From Ptiloglossa arizonensis (taxonomy: Eukaryota > Arthropoda > Insecta > Hymenoptera > Colletidae): 64,000 nucleotides of DNA. Shown in pieces: positions 52,101 through 63,820 of the stretch. Location of the stretch: positions 1,364,001 through 1,428,000 of the forward strand of contig NW_027478397.1 of the NCBI RefSeq assembly GCF_051014685.1, written 5' to 3'. Within the stretch, counting starts at the first letter, position 1. Each line of letters opens with the position of its first letter. The notes under the pieces are model-generated. The model saw nothing but the letters and a program-made list of their open reading frames with translations. It was not told the origin of the DNA and ran no database searches. A program made the position numbers and the translations under genes.

Positions 52101-55100
52101 TTCGAGTATCCGACTTGCGAAAATTTTGATGGTTTCTCAACCATTCCTTAACTTCAAACTACCATATCTCGCGAACGGATTGACGAACTCGAGAATTTCC
52201 TATTGCATCTGCAAGCAGAAACACGCCCGATTACAACGGTACGTGTATTTTTGACCTAGGCCATTCCAGTTATTGGTTTCGAGTATCAGACCAGCGAAAA
52301 TTTTGAAGGTTTCTCAACCATTCCTTAACTTCAAACTCCCATATCTCGCGAACGGAATGACGAACTCGAGAAATTCCTGTTGCATCTGAAAGCGGAAACT
52401 CGCCCGATTACAAAGGTATGTGCACTTTTCCCCTATGCCTTTGTAGTTATTGGTTTCAAGTATCAGACTTGCGAAAATTTTGATGGTTTCTCAAGCATTC
52501 CTTAACTTCAAACTCCCATATCTCGCGAACGGAATAACGAACTCGAGAAATTCCCGTTGCATCTGAAAATGGAAACTCGCCCGATTACAAAGGTATGTGC
52601 ATTTTTCCCCTATGCCTTTGTAGTTATTGGTTTCGAGTATCAGACCAGCGAAAATTTTGAAGGTTTCTTAACCATACCTTAACTTCAAACTCCCATATCT
52701 CGCGAACGGAATGACGAACTCGAGAAATTCCTGTTGCATCTGAAAGCGGAAACTCGCCCGATTACAAAGGTGTGTGTATTTTTCCCCTAGGCCATTCTAG
52801 TTATTGGTTTCGAGTATCAGACTTGCGAAAATTTTGATGGTTTCTCAACCATTCCTTAACTTCAAACTACCATATCTCGCGAACGGATTGACGAACTCGA
52901 GAATTTCCTATTGCATCTGCAAGCAGAAACACGACCGAAAACAACGGTACGTGTATTTTTGACCTAGGCCGTTCCAGTTATTGGTTTCGAGTATCTGACC
53001 AGCGAAAATTTTGAAGGTTTCTTAACCATACCTTAACTTCAAACTCCCATATGTCGCGAACGGAATGACGAACTCGAGAAATTCCTGTTGCATCTGAAAA
53101 CGGAAACTCGCCCGATTACAAAAGGTATGTGCATTTTTCCCCTATGCCTTTGTAGTTCATGGTTTCAAGTATCAGCCTTGCGAAAATTTTGATGGTTTCT
53201 CAAGCATTCCTTAACTTCAAACTCCCATATCTCGCGAACGGATTGACGAACTCGAGAATTTCCTCTTGCATCTGAAAGCAGAAACTCGCCCGATTACAAC
53301 GGTAAGTGTATTTTTCCCCAAGGCCTTTGTAGTTATTGGTTTCGAGTATCAGACTTGCGATAATTTTGATGGTTTCTCAAGCATTCCTTATCTTCAAACT
53401 CCCATATCTCGCGAACGGATTGACGAACTCGAGAAATTCCTGTTGCATCTGACAGCAGAAACTCGCCCGATTACAACGGTATGTGTATTTTTCCCCTAGG
53501 CCACTGTAGTTACTGGTTTCGAGTATCAGACTTGCGAAAATTTTGATGGTTTCTCAACCATTCCTTAACTTCAAACTAGCATATCTCGCGAACGGATTGA
53601 CGAACTCGAGAATTTCCTATTGCATCTGAAAGCAGGTACACGCCCGATTACAACGGTACGTGTATTTTTGACCTAGGCCATTCCAGTTATTGGTTTCGAA
53701 TATCAGACCAGCGAAAATTTTGAAGGTTTCTCAACCATTCCTCAACTTCAAACTCCCATATCTCGCGAACGGAATGACGAGCTCGAGAAATTCCTGTTGC
53801 ATCTGAAAGTGGAAACTCGCCCGATTACAAAGGTATGTGCATTTTTGCCCTAGGCCATTCCAGTTATTGGTTTCGAGTATCAGACTTGCGAAAATTTTGA
53901 GGGTTTCCCAACCATTCCTTAACTTCAAACTCCCATTTCTCGCGAACGGATTGACGAACTCGAGAAATTCCTGTTGCATCTGAAAGTAGAGACTCGCCCG
54001 ATTAGAATGGTGTGTGTACTTTTCCCCTAGGCCATTCCAGTTATTAGTTTCTAGCATCAGAATTGCGAAAATTTCGATGGTTTCTCAACCATTCCTTAAC
54101 TTCAAACTCCCATATCTCGCGAACGGAATGACGAACTCGAGAAATTCCTGTTGCATCTGAAAGTGGAAATTCGCCCGATTACAACGGTATGTGCATTTTT
54201 CCCCTATGCCTTTGTAGTTATTGGTTTCGAGTATCAGACTTGCGAAAATTTTGATGGTTCCTGAACCATTCCTTAACTTCAAACTCCCATATCTCGCGAA
54301 CGGAATGACGAACTCGAGAATTTCCTATTGCATCTGAAAGCAGAAACTCGCCCGATTACAACGGTATGTGTATTTTTGCCCTAGGCCATAGTTGTTATTG
54401 GATTCGAGTATCAGACTTGCGAAAATTTTGATGGTTTCTCAAGCATTCCTTAACTTCAAACTCCCATATCTCGCGAACGGATTAATGAACTCGAGAAATT
54501 CCTGTTGCATCTGAAATCAGAAACTCGCCCGATTACAACGGTATGTGTATTTTTCCCCTAGGCCATTGTAGTTATTGGTTTCTAGCATCAGAATTGCGAA
54601 AATTTTGACGGTTTCTCAACCATTCCTTAACTTCAAATTCCCATATCTCGCGAACGGATTGACGAACTCGAGAAATTCCTGTTGCATCTGAAAGCAGAAA
54701 CTCCCCCGATTACAACGGTATGTGTACTTTTCCCCTAGGCCATTCCAGTTATTGGTTTCGAGTATCAGACTTGCGAAAATTTTGAGGGTTTCCCAACCAT
54801 TCCTTAACTTCAAACTCCCATTTCTCGCGAACGGATTGACGAACTCGAGAAATTCCTGTTGCATCTGAAAGTAGAGACTCGCCCGATTAGAATGGTGTGT
54901 GTACTTTTCCCCTAGGCCATTCCAGTTATTCGTTTCTAGCATCAGAATTGCGAAAATTTCGATGGTTTCTCAACCATTCCTTAACTTCAAACTCCCATTT
55001 CTCGCGAACGGATTGACGAACTCGAGAAATTCCTGTTGCATCTGAAAGTAGAGACTCGCCCGATTAGAATGGTGTGTGTACTTTTCCCCTAGGCCATTCC

Positions 55101-55310
55101 AGTTATTCGTTTCTAGCATCAGAATTGCGAAAATTTCGATGGTTTCTCAACCATTCCTTAACTTCAAACTCCCATATCTCGCGAACGGAATGACGAACTC
55201 GAGAAATTCCTGTTGCATCTGAAATCAGAAACTCGCCCGATTACAACGGTATGTGTATTTTTGCCCTAGGCCATTGTAGTTATTGGTTTCTAGCATCAGA
55301 ATTGCGAAAA
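49120..55310 (+). repeat. Block B, copy 1: about 35 monomers (6.2 kb)
   Basis: The block is repeated directly downstream. The marker TATAACGAAC at 49171 recurs at 55365 (6194 bp). Two monomers at about 49378-49731 and one at about 51010-51187 are absent from copy 2. The block holds a 176-bp monomer with ATTGGGTCGAG (about 51388-51398) and the only insertion I found, a 178-bp monomer with ACAAAAGGTATG (about 53117-53128). Boundaries are accurate to within about one monomer. Confidence 0.92.
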
Positions 55311-58300
55311 TTTGATGGTTTCTCAACCATTCCTTAACTTCAAACTCCCATATCTCGCGAACGGTATAACGAACTCGAGAAATTCCCGTTGCATCTGAAA
55401 ATGGAAACTCGCCCGATTACAAAGGTATGTGCATTTTTCCCAAGGCCTTTGTAGTTATTGTTTTCGAGTTTCAGACTTGCGATAATTTTGATGGTTTCTC
55501 AAGCATTCCTTAACTTCAAACTCCCATATCTCGCGAACGGATTGTCGAACGCGAGAAATTCCTGTTGCATCTGAAAGCGGAAACTCGCCCGATTACAAAG
55601 GTATGTGCATTTTTCCCCTATGCCTTTGTAGTTCATGGTTTCAAGTATCAGCCTTGCGAAAATTTTGATGGTTTCTCAAGCATTCCTTAACTTCAAACTC
55701 CCATATCTCGCGAACGGATTGACAAACTCGAGAATTTCCTCTTGCATCTGAAAGCAGAAACTCGCCCGATTACAACGGTAAGTGTATTTTTCCCCAAGGC
55801 CTTTGTAGTTATTGGTTTCGAGTATCAGACTTGCGATAATTTTGATGGTTTCTCAAGCATTCCTTAACTTCAAACTCCCATATCTCGCGAACGGATTGAC
55901 GAACTCGAGAAATTCCTGTTGCATCTGACAGCAGAAACTCGCCCGATTACAACGGTATGTGTATTTTTCCCCTAGGCCACTGTAGTTACTGGTTTCGAGT
56001 ATCAGACTTGCGAAAATTTTGATGGTTTCTCAACCATTCCTTAACTTCAAACTAGCATATCTCGCGAACGGATTGACGAACTCGAGAATTTCCTATTGCA
56101 TCTGAAAGCAGGAACACGCCCGATTACAACGGTACGTGTATTTTTGACCTAGGCCATTCCAGTTATTGGTTTCGAATATCAGACCAGCGAAAATTTTGAA
56201 GGTTTCTCAACCATTCCTCAACTTCAAACTCCCATATCTCGCGAACGGAATGACGACCTCGAGAAATTCCTGTTGCATCTGAAAGTGGAAACTCGCCCGA
56301 TTACAAAGGTGTGTGCATTTTTCCCCTATGCCTTTGTAGTTATTGGTTTCGAGTATCAGACTTGCGAAAATTTTGATGGTTCCTCAACCATTCCTTAATT
56401 TCAAACTCCCATATCTCGCGAACGGAATGATGAACTCGAGAATTTCCTATTGCATCTGAAAGCAGAAACTCGCCCGATTACAACGGTATGTGTATTTTTG
56501 ACCTAGGCCATAGTTGTTATTGGATTCGAGTATCAGACTTGCGAAAATTTTGATGGTTTCTCAAGCATTCCTTAACTTCAAACTCCCATTTCTCGCGAAC
56601 GGATTGACGAACTCGAGAAACACTTGTTGCATCTGAAAGCAGAAACTCGCCCGATTACAACGGTACGTGTATTTCTCCCCAAGGCCTTTGTAGTTATTGG
56701 TTTCGAGTATCAGACTTGCAAAAATTTTGATGGTTGCTCAACCATTCCTTAACTTCAAACCCCCATATCTCGCGAACGGATCGATGAACTCGAGAAATTC
56801 CTGTTGCATCTGAAAGCAGAAACTCGCCCGATTACAACGGTATGTGTATTTTTCCCCTAGGCCATTGTAGTTATTGGTTTCTAGCATCAGAATTGCGAAA
56901 ATTTTGATGGTTACTCAACCATTCCTTAACTTCAAACTCCCATATCTCGCGAACGGAATAACGAACTCGAGAAATTCCCGTTGCATCTGAAAATGGAAAC
57001 TCGCCCGATTACAAATGTATGTGCATTTTTCCCCTATGCCTTTGTAGTTATTGGTTTCGAGTATCAGACCAGCGAAAATTTTGAAGGTTTCTTAACCATA
57101 CCTTAACTTCAAACTCCCATATCTCGCGAACGGAATGACGAACTCGAGAAATTCCTGTTGCATCTGAAAGCGGAAACTCGCCCGATTACAAAGGTATGTG
57201 CATTTTTCCCCTAGGCCATTGTAGTTACTGGTTTCGAGTATCAGACTTGCGAAAATTTTGATGGTTTCTCAACCATTCCTTAACTTCAAACTAGCATATC
57301 TCGCGAACGGATTGACGAACTCGAGAATTTCCTATTGCATCTGAAAGCAGAAACACGCCCGATTACAACGGTACGTGTATTTTTGACCTAGGCCATTCCA
57401 GTTATTGGGTCGAGTATCAGACCAGCGAAAATTTTGAAGGTTTCTCAACCATTCCTTAACTTCAAACTCCCATATCTCGCGAACGGATTGACGAACTCGA
57501 GAAATTCCTGTTGCATCTGAAAGTGGAATCTCGCCCGATTACAACGGTATGTGCATTTTTCCCCTATGCCTTTGTAGTTATTGGTTTCGAGTATCAGACT
57601 TGCGAAAATTTTGATGGTTCCTCAACCACTCCTTAACTTCAAACTCCCATATCTCGCGAACGGATTGACGAACTCCAGAAATTCCTGTTGCATCTGAAAG
57701 TAGAAACTCGCCCGATTACAAAGATATGTGCATTTTTCCCCTATGCCTTTGTAGTTATTGGTTTCGAGTATCAGACTTGTGAAAATTTTGATGGTTTCTC
57801 AACCATTCCTTAACTTCAAACTCCCATATCTCACGAACGGAATGACGAACTCGAGAAATTCCTGTTGCATCTGAAAGTAGAAACTCGCACGATTACAACG
57901 GTACGTGTATTTTTGACCTAGGCCATTCCGGTTATTGGTTTCGAGTATCAGGCCAGCGAATATTTTGTAGGTTTCTCAAGCATTCCTTAACTTCAAACTC
58001 CCATATCTCGCGAACGGATTGACGAACTCGAGAAATTCCTCTTGCATCTGAAAGCAGAAACTCGCCCGATTACAACGGTACGTGTATTTTTCCCCAAGGC
58101 CTTTGTAGTTATTGGTTTCGAGTATCAGACATGCGATAATTTTGATGGTTTCTCAAGCATTCCTTAACTTCAATCTCCCATATCTCGCGAACGGATTGAC
58201 GAACTCGAGAAATTCCTGTTGCATCTGACAGCAGAAACTCGCCCGATTACAACGGTATGTGTATTTTTCCCCTAGGCCATTGTAGTTACTGGTTTCGAGT

Positions 58301-61300
58301 ATCCGACTTGCGAAAATTTTGATGGTTTCTCAACCATTCCTTAACTTCAAACTACCATATCTCGCGAACGGATTGACGAACTCGAGAATTTCCTATTGCA
58401 TCTGCAAGCAGAAACACGCCCGATTACAACGGTACGTGTATTTTTGACCTAGGCCATTCCAGTTATTGGTTTCGAGTATCAGACCAGCGAAAATTTTGAA
58501 GGTTTCTCAACCATTCCTTAACTTCAAACTCCCATATCTCGCGAACGGAATGACGAACTCGAGAAATTCCTGTTGCATCTGAAAGCGGAAACTCGCCCGA
58601 TTACAAAGGTATGTGCACTTTTCCCCTATGCCTTTGTAGTTATTGGTTTCAAGTATCAGACTTGCGAAAATTTTGATGGTTTCTCAAGCATTCCTTAACT
58701 TCAAACTCCCATATCTCGCGAACGGAATAACGAACTCGAGAAATTCCCGTTGCATCTGAAAATGGAAACTCGCCCGATTACAAAGGTATGTGCATTTTTC
58801 CCCTATGCCTTTGTAGTTATTGGTTTCGAGTATCAGACCAGCGAAAATTTTGAAGGTTTCTTAACCATACCTTAACTTCAAACTCCCATATCTCGCGAAC
58901 GGAATGACGAACTCGAGAAATTCCTGTTGCATCTGAAAGCGGAAACTCGCCCGATTACAAAGGTGTGTGTATTTTTCCCCTAGGCCATTCTAGTTATTGG
59001 TTTCGAGTATCAGACTTGCGAAAATTTTGATGGTTTCTCAACCATTCCTTAACTTCAAACTACCATATCTCGCGAACGGATTGACGAACTCGAGAATTTC
59101 CTATTGCATCTGCAAGCAGAAACACGACCGAAAACAACGGTACGTGTATTTTTGACCTAGGCCGTTCCAGTTATTGGTTTCGAGTATCTGACCAGCGAAA
59201 ATTTTGAAGGTTTCTTAACCATACCTTAACTTCAAACTCCCATATGTCGCGAACGGAATGACGAACTCGAGAAATTCCTGTTGCATCTGAAAACGGAAAC
59301 TCGCCCGATTACAAAGGTATGTGCATTTTTCCCCTATGCCTTTGTAGTTCATGGTTTCAAGTATCAGCCTTGCGAAAATTTTGATGGTTTCTCAAGCATT
59401 CCTTAACTTCAAACTCCCATATCTCGCGAACGGATTGACGAACTCGAGAATTTCCTCTTGCATCTGAAAGCAGAAACTCGCCCGATTACAACGGTAAGTG
59501 TATTTTTCCCCAAGGCCTTTGTAGTTATTGGTTTCGAGTATCAGACTTGCGATAATTTTGATGGTTTCTCAAGCATTCCTTAACTTCAAACTCCCATATC
59601 TCGCGAACGGATTGACGAACTCGAGAAATTCCTGTTGCATCTGACAGCAGAAACTCGCCCGATTACAACGGTATGTGTATTTTTCCCCTAGGCCACTGTA
59701 GTTACTGGTTTCGAGTATCAGACTTGCGAAAATTTTGATGGTTTCTCAACCATTCCTTAACTTCAAACTAGCATATCTCGCGAACGGATTGACGAACTCG
59801 AGAATTTCCTATTGCATCTGAAAGCAGGTACACGCCCGATTACAACGGTACGTGTATTTTTGACCTAGGCCATTCCAGTTATTGGTTTCGAATATCAGAC
59901 CAGCGAAAATTTTGAAGGTTTCTCAACCATTCCTCAACTTCAAACTCCCATATCTCGCGAACGGAATGACGAGCTCGAGAAATTCCTGTTGCATCTGAAA
60001 GTGGAAACTCGCCCGATTACAAAGGTATGTGCATTTTTGCCCTAGGCCATAGTTGTTATTGGATTCGAGTATCAGACTTGTGAAAATTTTGATGGTTTCT
60101 CAAGCATTCCTTAACTTCAAACTCCCATATCTCGCGAACGGATTGATGAACTCGAGAAATTCCTGTTGCATCTGAAATCAGAAACTCGCCCGATTACAAC
60201 GGTATGTGTATTTTTCCCCTAGGCCATTGTAGTTATTGGTTTCTAGCATCAGAATTGCGAAAATTTTGACGGTTTCTCAACCATTCCTTAACTTCAAACT
60301 CCCATATCTCGCGAACGGATTGACGAACTCGAGAAATTCCTGTTGCATCTGAAAGCAGAAACTCGCCCGATTACAACGGTATGTGTACTTTTCCCCTAGG
60401 CCATTCCAGTTATTGGTTTCGAGTATCAGACTTGCGAAAATTTTGAGGGTTTCCCAACCATTCCTTAACTTCAAACTCCCATTTCTCGCGAACGGATTGA
60501 CGAACTCGAGAAATTCCTGTTGCATCTGAAAGTAGAGACTCGCCCGATTAGAATGGTGTGTGTACTTTTCCCCTAGGCCATTCCAGTTATTAGTTTCTAG
60601 CATCAGAATTGCGAAAATTTCGATGGTTTCTCAACCATTCCTTAACTTCAAACTCCCATATCTCGCGAACGGAATGACGAACTCGAGAAATTCCTGTTGC
60701 ATCTGAAAGTGGAAATTCGCCCGATTACAACGGTATGTGCATTTTTCCCCTATGCCTTTGTAGTTATTGGTTTCGAGTATCAGACTTGCGAAAATTTTGA
60801 TGGTTCCTGAACCATTCCTTAACTTCAAACTCCCATATCTCGCGAACGGAATGACGAACTCGAGAATTTCCTATTGCATCTGAAAGCAGAAACTCGCCCG
60901 ATTACAACGGTATGTGTATTTTTGCCCTAGGCCATAGTTGTTATTGGATTCGAGTATCAGACTTGCGAAAATTTTGATGGTTTCTCAAGCATTCCTTAAC
61001 TTCAAACTCCCATATCTCGCGAACGGATTAATGAACTCGAGAAATTCCTGTTGCATCTGAAATCAGAAACTCGCCCGATTACAACGGTATGTGTATTTTT
61101 CCCCTAGGCCATTGTAGTTATTGGTTTCTAGCATCAGAATTGCGAAAATTTTGACGGTTTCTCAACCATTCCTTAACTTCAAATTCCCATATCTCGCGAA
61201 CGGATTGACGAACTCGAGAAATTCCTGTTGCATCTGAAAGCAGAAACTCCCCCGATTACAACGGTATGTGTACTTTTCCCCTAGGCCATTCCAGTTATTG

Positions 61301-61857
61301 GTTTCGAGTATCAGACTTGCGAAAATTTTGAGGGTTTCCCAACCATTCCTTAACTTCAAACTCCCATTTCTCGCGAACGGATTGACGAACTCGAGAAATT
61401 CCTGTTGCATCTGAAAGTAGAGACTCGCCCGATTAGAATGGTGTGTGTACTTTTCCCCTAGGCCATTCCAGTTATTCGTTTCTAGCATCAGAATTGCGAA
61501 AATTTCGATGGTTTCTCAACCATTCCTTAACTTCAAACTCCCATTTCTCGCGAACGGATTGACGAACTCGAGAAATTCCTGTTGCATCTGAAAGTAGAGA
61601 CTCGCCCGATTAGAATGGTGTGTGTACTTTTCCCCTAGGCCATTCCAGTTATTCGTTTCTAGCATCAGAATTGCGAAAATTTCGATGGTTTCTCAACCAT
61701 TCCTTAACTTCAAACTCCCATATCTCGCGAACGGAATGACGAACTCGAGAAATTCCTGTTGCATCTGAAATCAGAAACTCGCCCGATTACAACGGTATGT
61801 GTATTTTTGCCCTAGGCCATTGTAGTTATTGGTTTCTAGCATCAGAATTGCGAAAAT
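55311..61857 (+). repeat. Block B, copy 2: about 37 monomers (6.5 kb)
   Basis: This is the second copy of block B. The offset to copy 1 steps from 6194 to 5839, 6193, 6016, 6193 and finally 6546 bp, each change being a whole number of monomers apart from single-base indels. Extra monomers in this copy lie near 56510-56863 (two), 57541-57730 (one) and 60022-60400 (two). Short monomers occur near 55300-55310 (GCGAAAATTTGATGG) and 55432-55445 (TTTTTCCCAAGGCC). The match to copy 1 ends at about 61857, where TTTTGACGG replaces the copy 1 sequence. Confidence 0.92.
57181..57240 (+). repeat. Recombinant monomer formed by in-phase exchange
   Basis: The left part (ACAAAGGTATGTGCATTTTTCC) is typical of monomers that continue CCTATGCCTTTGTAG. 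Here it continues CCTAGGCCATTGTAGTTACTGG, the right part of the next monomer in block B copy 1. One monomer (177 bp) is lost relative to copy 1 at this point. The breakpoint lies in the shared TTTTTCCCCTA tract at monomer position about 45-53. Confidence 0.75.
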
Positions 61858-62980
61858 TTTGACGGTTTCTCAACCATTCCTTAACTTCAAACTCCCATAT
61901 CTCGCGAACGGATTGACGAACTCGAGAAATTCCTGTTGCATCTGAAAGCAGAAACTCGCCCGATTACAACGGTATGTGTACTTTTCCCCTAGGCCATTCC
62001 AGTTATTGGTTTCGAGTATCAGACTTGCGAAAATTTTGAGGGTTTCCCAACCATTCCTTAACTTCAAACTCCCATTTCTCGCGAACGGATTGACGAACTC
62101 GAGAAATTCCTGTTGCATCTGAAAGTAGAGACTCGCCCGATTAGAATGGTGTGTGTACTTTTCCCCTAGGCCATTCCAGTTATTCGTTTCTAGCATCAGA
62201 ATTGCGAAAATTTCGATGGTTTCTCAACCATTCCTTAACTTCAAACTCCCATATCTCGCGAACGGAATGACGAACTCGAGAAATTCCTGTTGCATCTGAA
62301 AGTGGAAATTCGCCCGATTACAACGGTATGTGCATTTTTCCCCTATGCCTTTGTAGTTATTGGTTTCGAGTATCAGACTTGCGAAAATTTTGATGGTTCC
62401 TGAACCATTCCTTAACTTCAAACTCCCATATCTCGCGAACGGAATGACGAACTCGAGACTTTCCTATTGCATCTGAAAGCAGAAACTCGCCCGATTACAA
62501 CGGTATGTGTATTTTTCCCCTAGGCCATTGTAGTTATTGGTTTCTAGCATCAGAATTGCGAAAATTTTGACGGTTTCTCAACCATTCCTTAACTTCAAAC
62601 TCCCATATCTCGCGAACGGATTGACGAACTCGAGAAATTCCTGTTGCATCTGAAAGCAGAAACTCGCCCGATTACAACGGTATGTGTACTTTTCCCCTAG
62701 GCCATTCCAGTTATTGGTTTCGAGTATCAGACTTGCGAAAATTTTGAGGGTTTCCCAACCATTCCTTAACTTCAAACTCCCATTTCTCGCGAACGGATTG
62801 ACGAACTCGAGAAATTCCTGTTGCATCTGAAAGTAGAGACTCGCCCGATTAGAATGGTGTGTGTACTTTTCCCCTAGGCCATTCCAGTTATTCGTTTCTA
62901 GCATCAGAATTGCGAAAATTTCGATGGTTTCTCAACCATTCCTTAACTTCAAACTCCCATATCTCGCGAACGGATTGACG
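60241..62980 (+). repeat. 9-, 5- and 4-mer repeats at the block B end
   Basis: A two-monomer group with TTTTGAGGGTTTCCC and GTAGAGACTCGCCC occurs at about 60277, 61162, 61870 and 62578. The steps are 885 (5), 708 (4) and 708 (4) bp, and 60277 to 61870 is 1593 bp (9). The 4-mer 61858-62565 is repeated by 62566-62980 until AACTCATTTAATTCC breaks the match. In this group GGGTTTCCC removes the usual minus-strand TGA, which makes the reading frame longer. Confidence 0.9.
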
Positions 62981-63820
62981 AACTCATTTAATTCCTGTTG
63001 CATCTGAAAGTAGAATCTCGCCCGATTACAATGGTGTGTGTACTTTTCCCCTAGGCCATGCCAGTTATTGGTTTCGAGTATCAGACCACCGAAAATTTTG
63101 ATGGTTTCTCAAGCATTCCTTAACTTCAAACTCCCATATCTCGCGAACGGATTGAAGAAATCGAGAAATTCCTGTTGCATCTGAAAGCAGAAACTCGCCC
63201 GATTACAAAGATATGTGTGTTTTTCACCTAGGCCTTTGTAGTTATTGGTTTCGAGTATCAGACTTGCGAAAACTTTGATGGTTTCTCAACCATTCCTTAA
63301 CTTGAAACTCCCATATCTCGCGAACGGATTGACGAACTCCTTTAATTCCTGTTGCATCTGAAAGTAGAATCACGCCCGATTACAATGGTGTGTGTACTTT
63401 TCCCCTAGGCCATTCCAGTTATTGGTTTCGAGTATCAGACCAGCGAAAATTTTGATGGTTTCTCAACCATTCCTTAACTTCAAACTCCCATATCTCGCGA
63501 ACGGTTTGACGAACTCGAGAAATTCCTGTTGCATCTGGAAGTAGAAACTCGCCCGATTACAATGGTGTGTGCACTTTTCCCCTAGGCCATTCCAGTTATT
63601 GGTTTCGAGTATCAGACAAGCGAAAATTTTGATGGTTTCTCAACCATTCCATAAATTCGAACTCCCATATCTCGCGAACGGATTGACGAACTCGAGAAAT
63701 TCCTGTTGCATCTGAAAGTAGAAACTCGCCCGATTACAAAGGTATGTGTATTTTTTCCCTAGGCCTTTGTAGCTATTGGTTTCGAGTATCAGACTTGCGA
63801 AAATTTTGATGGTTTCTCAA
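62981..63820 (+). repeat. Block-A-like diverged monomers
   Basis: These units share variants with block A near 32.1-32.9 kb: GACCACCGAAAA, a GGATTGAAGAAATCGAG form of GGATTGAGGAAATCGAG, and TTTTTCACCTAGG. Two units lack CTCGAG and carry ATTTAATTCC or CTTTAATTCC. The match to block A is imperfect, so this is a related segment and not part of a clean copy. Confidence 0.82.

Noticed and set aside
26656..62904. Some twenty open reading frames of 60-108 codons on both strands, several with identical translations
   Set aside because: All lie inside the satellite, begin and end at variable monomer positions, and repeat a 59-residue period fixed by the 177-bp unit. Identical copies follow the repeat offsets (1947, 6369, 6546 bp). 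No gene signals or protein family are recognisable, so none is listed as a gene.
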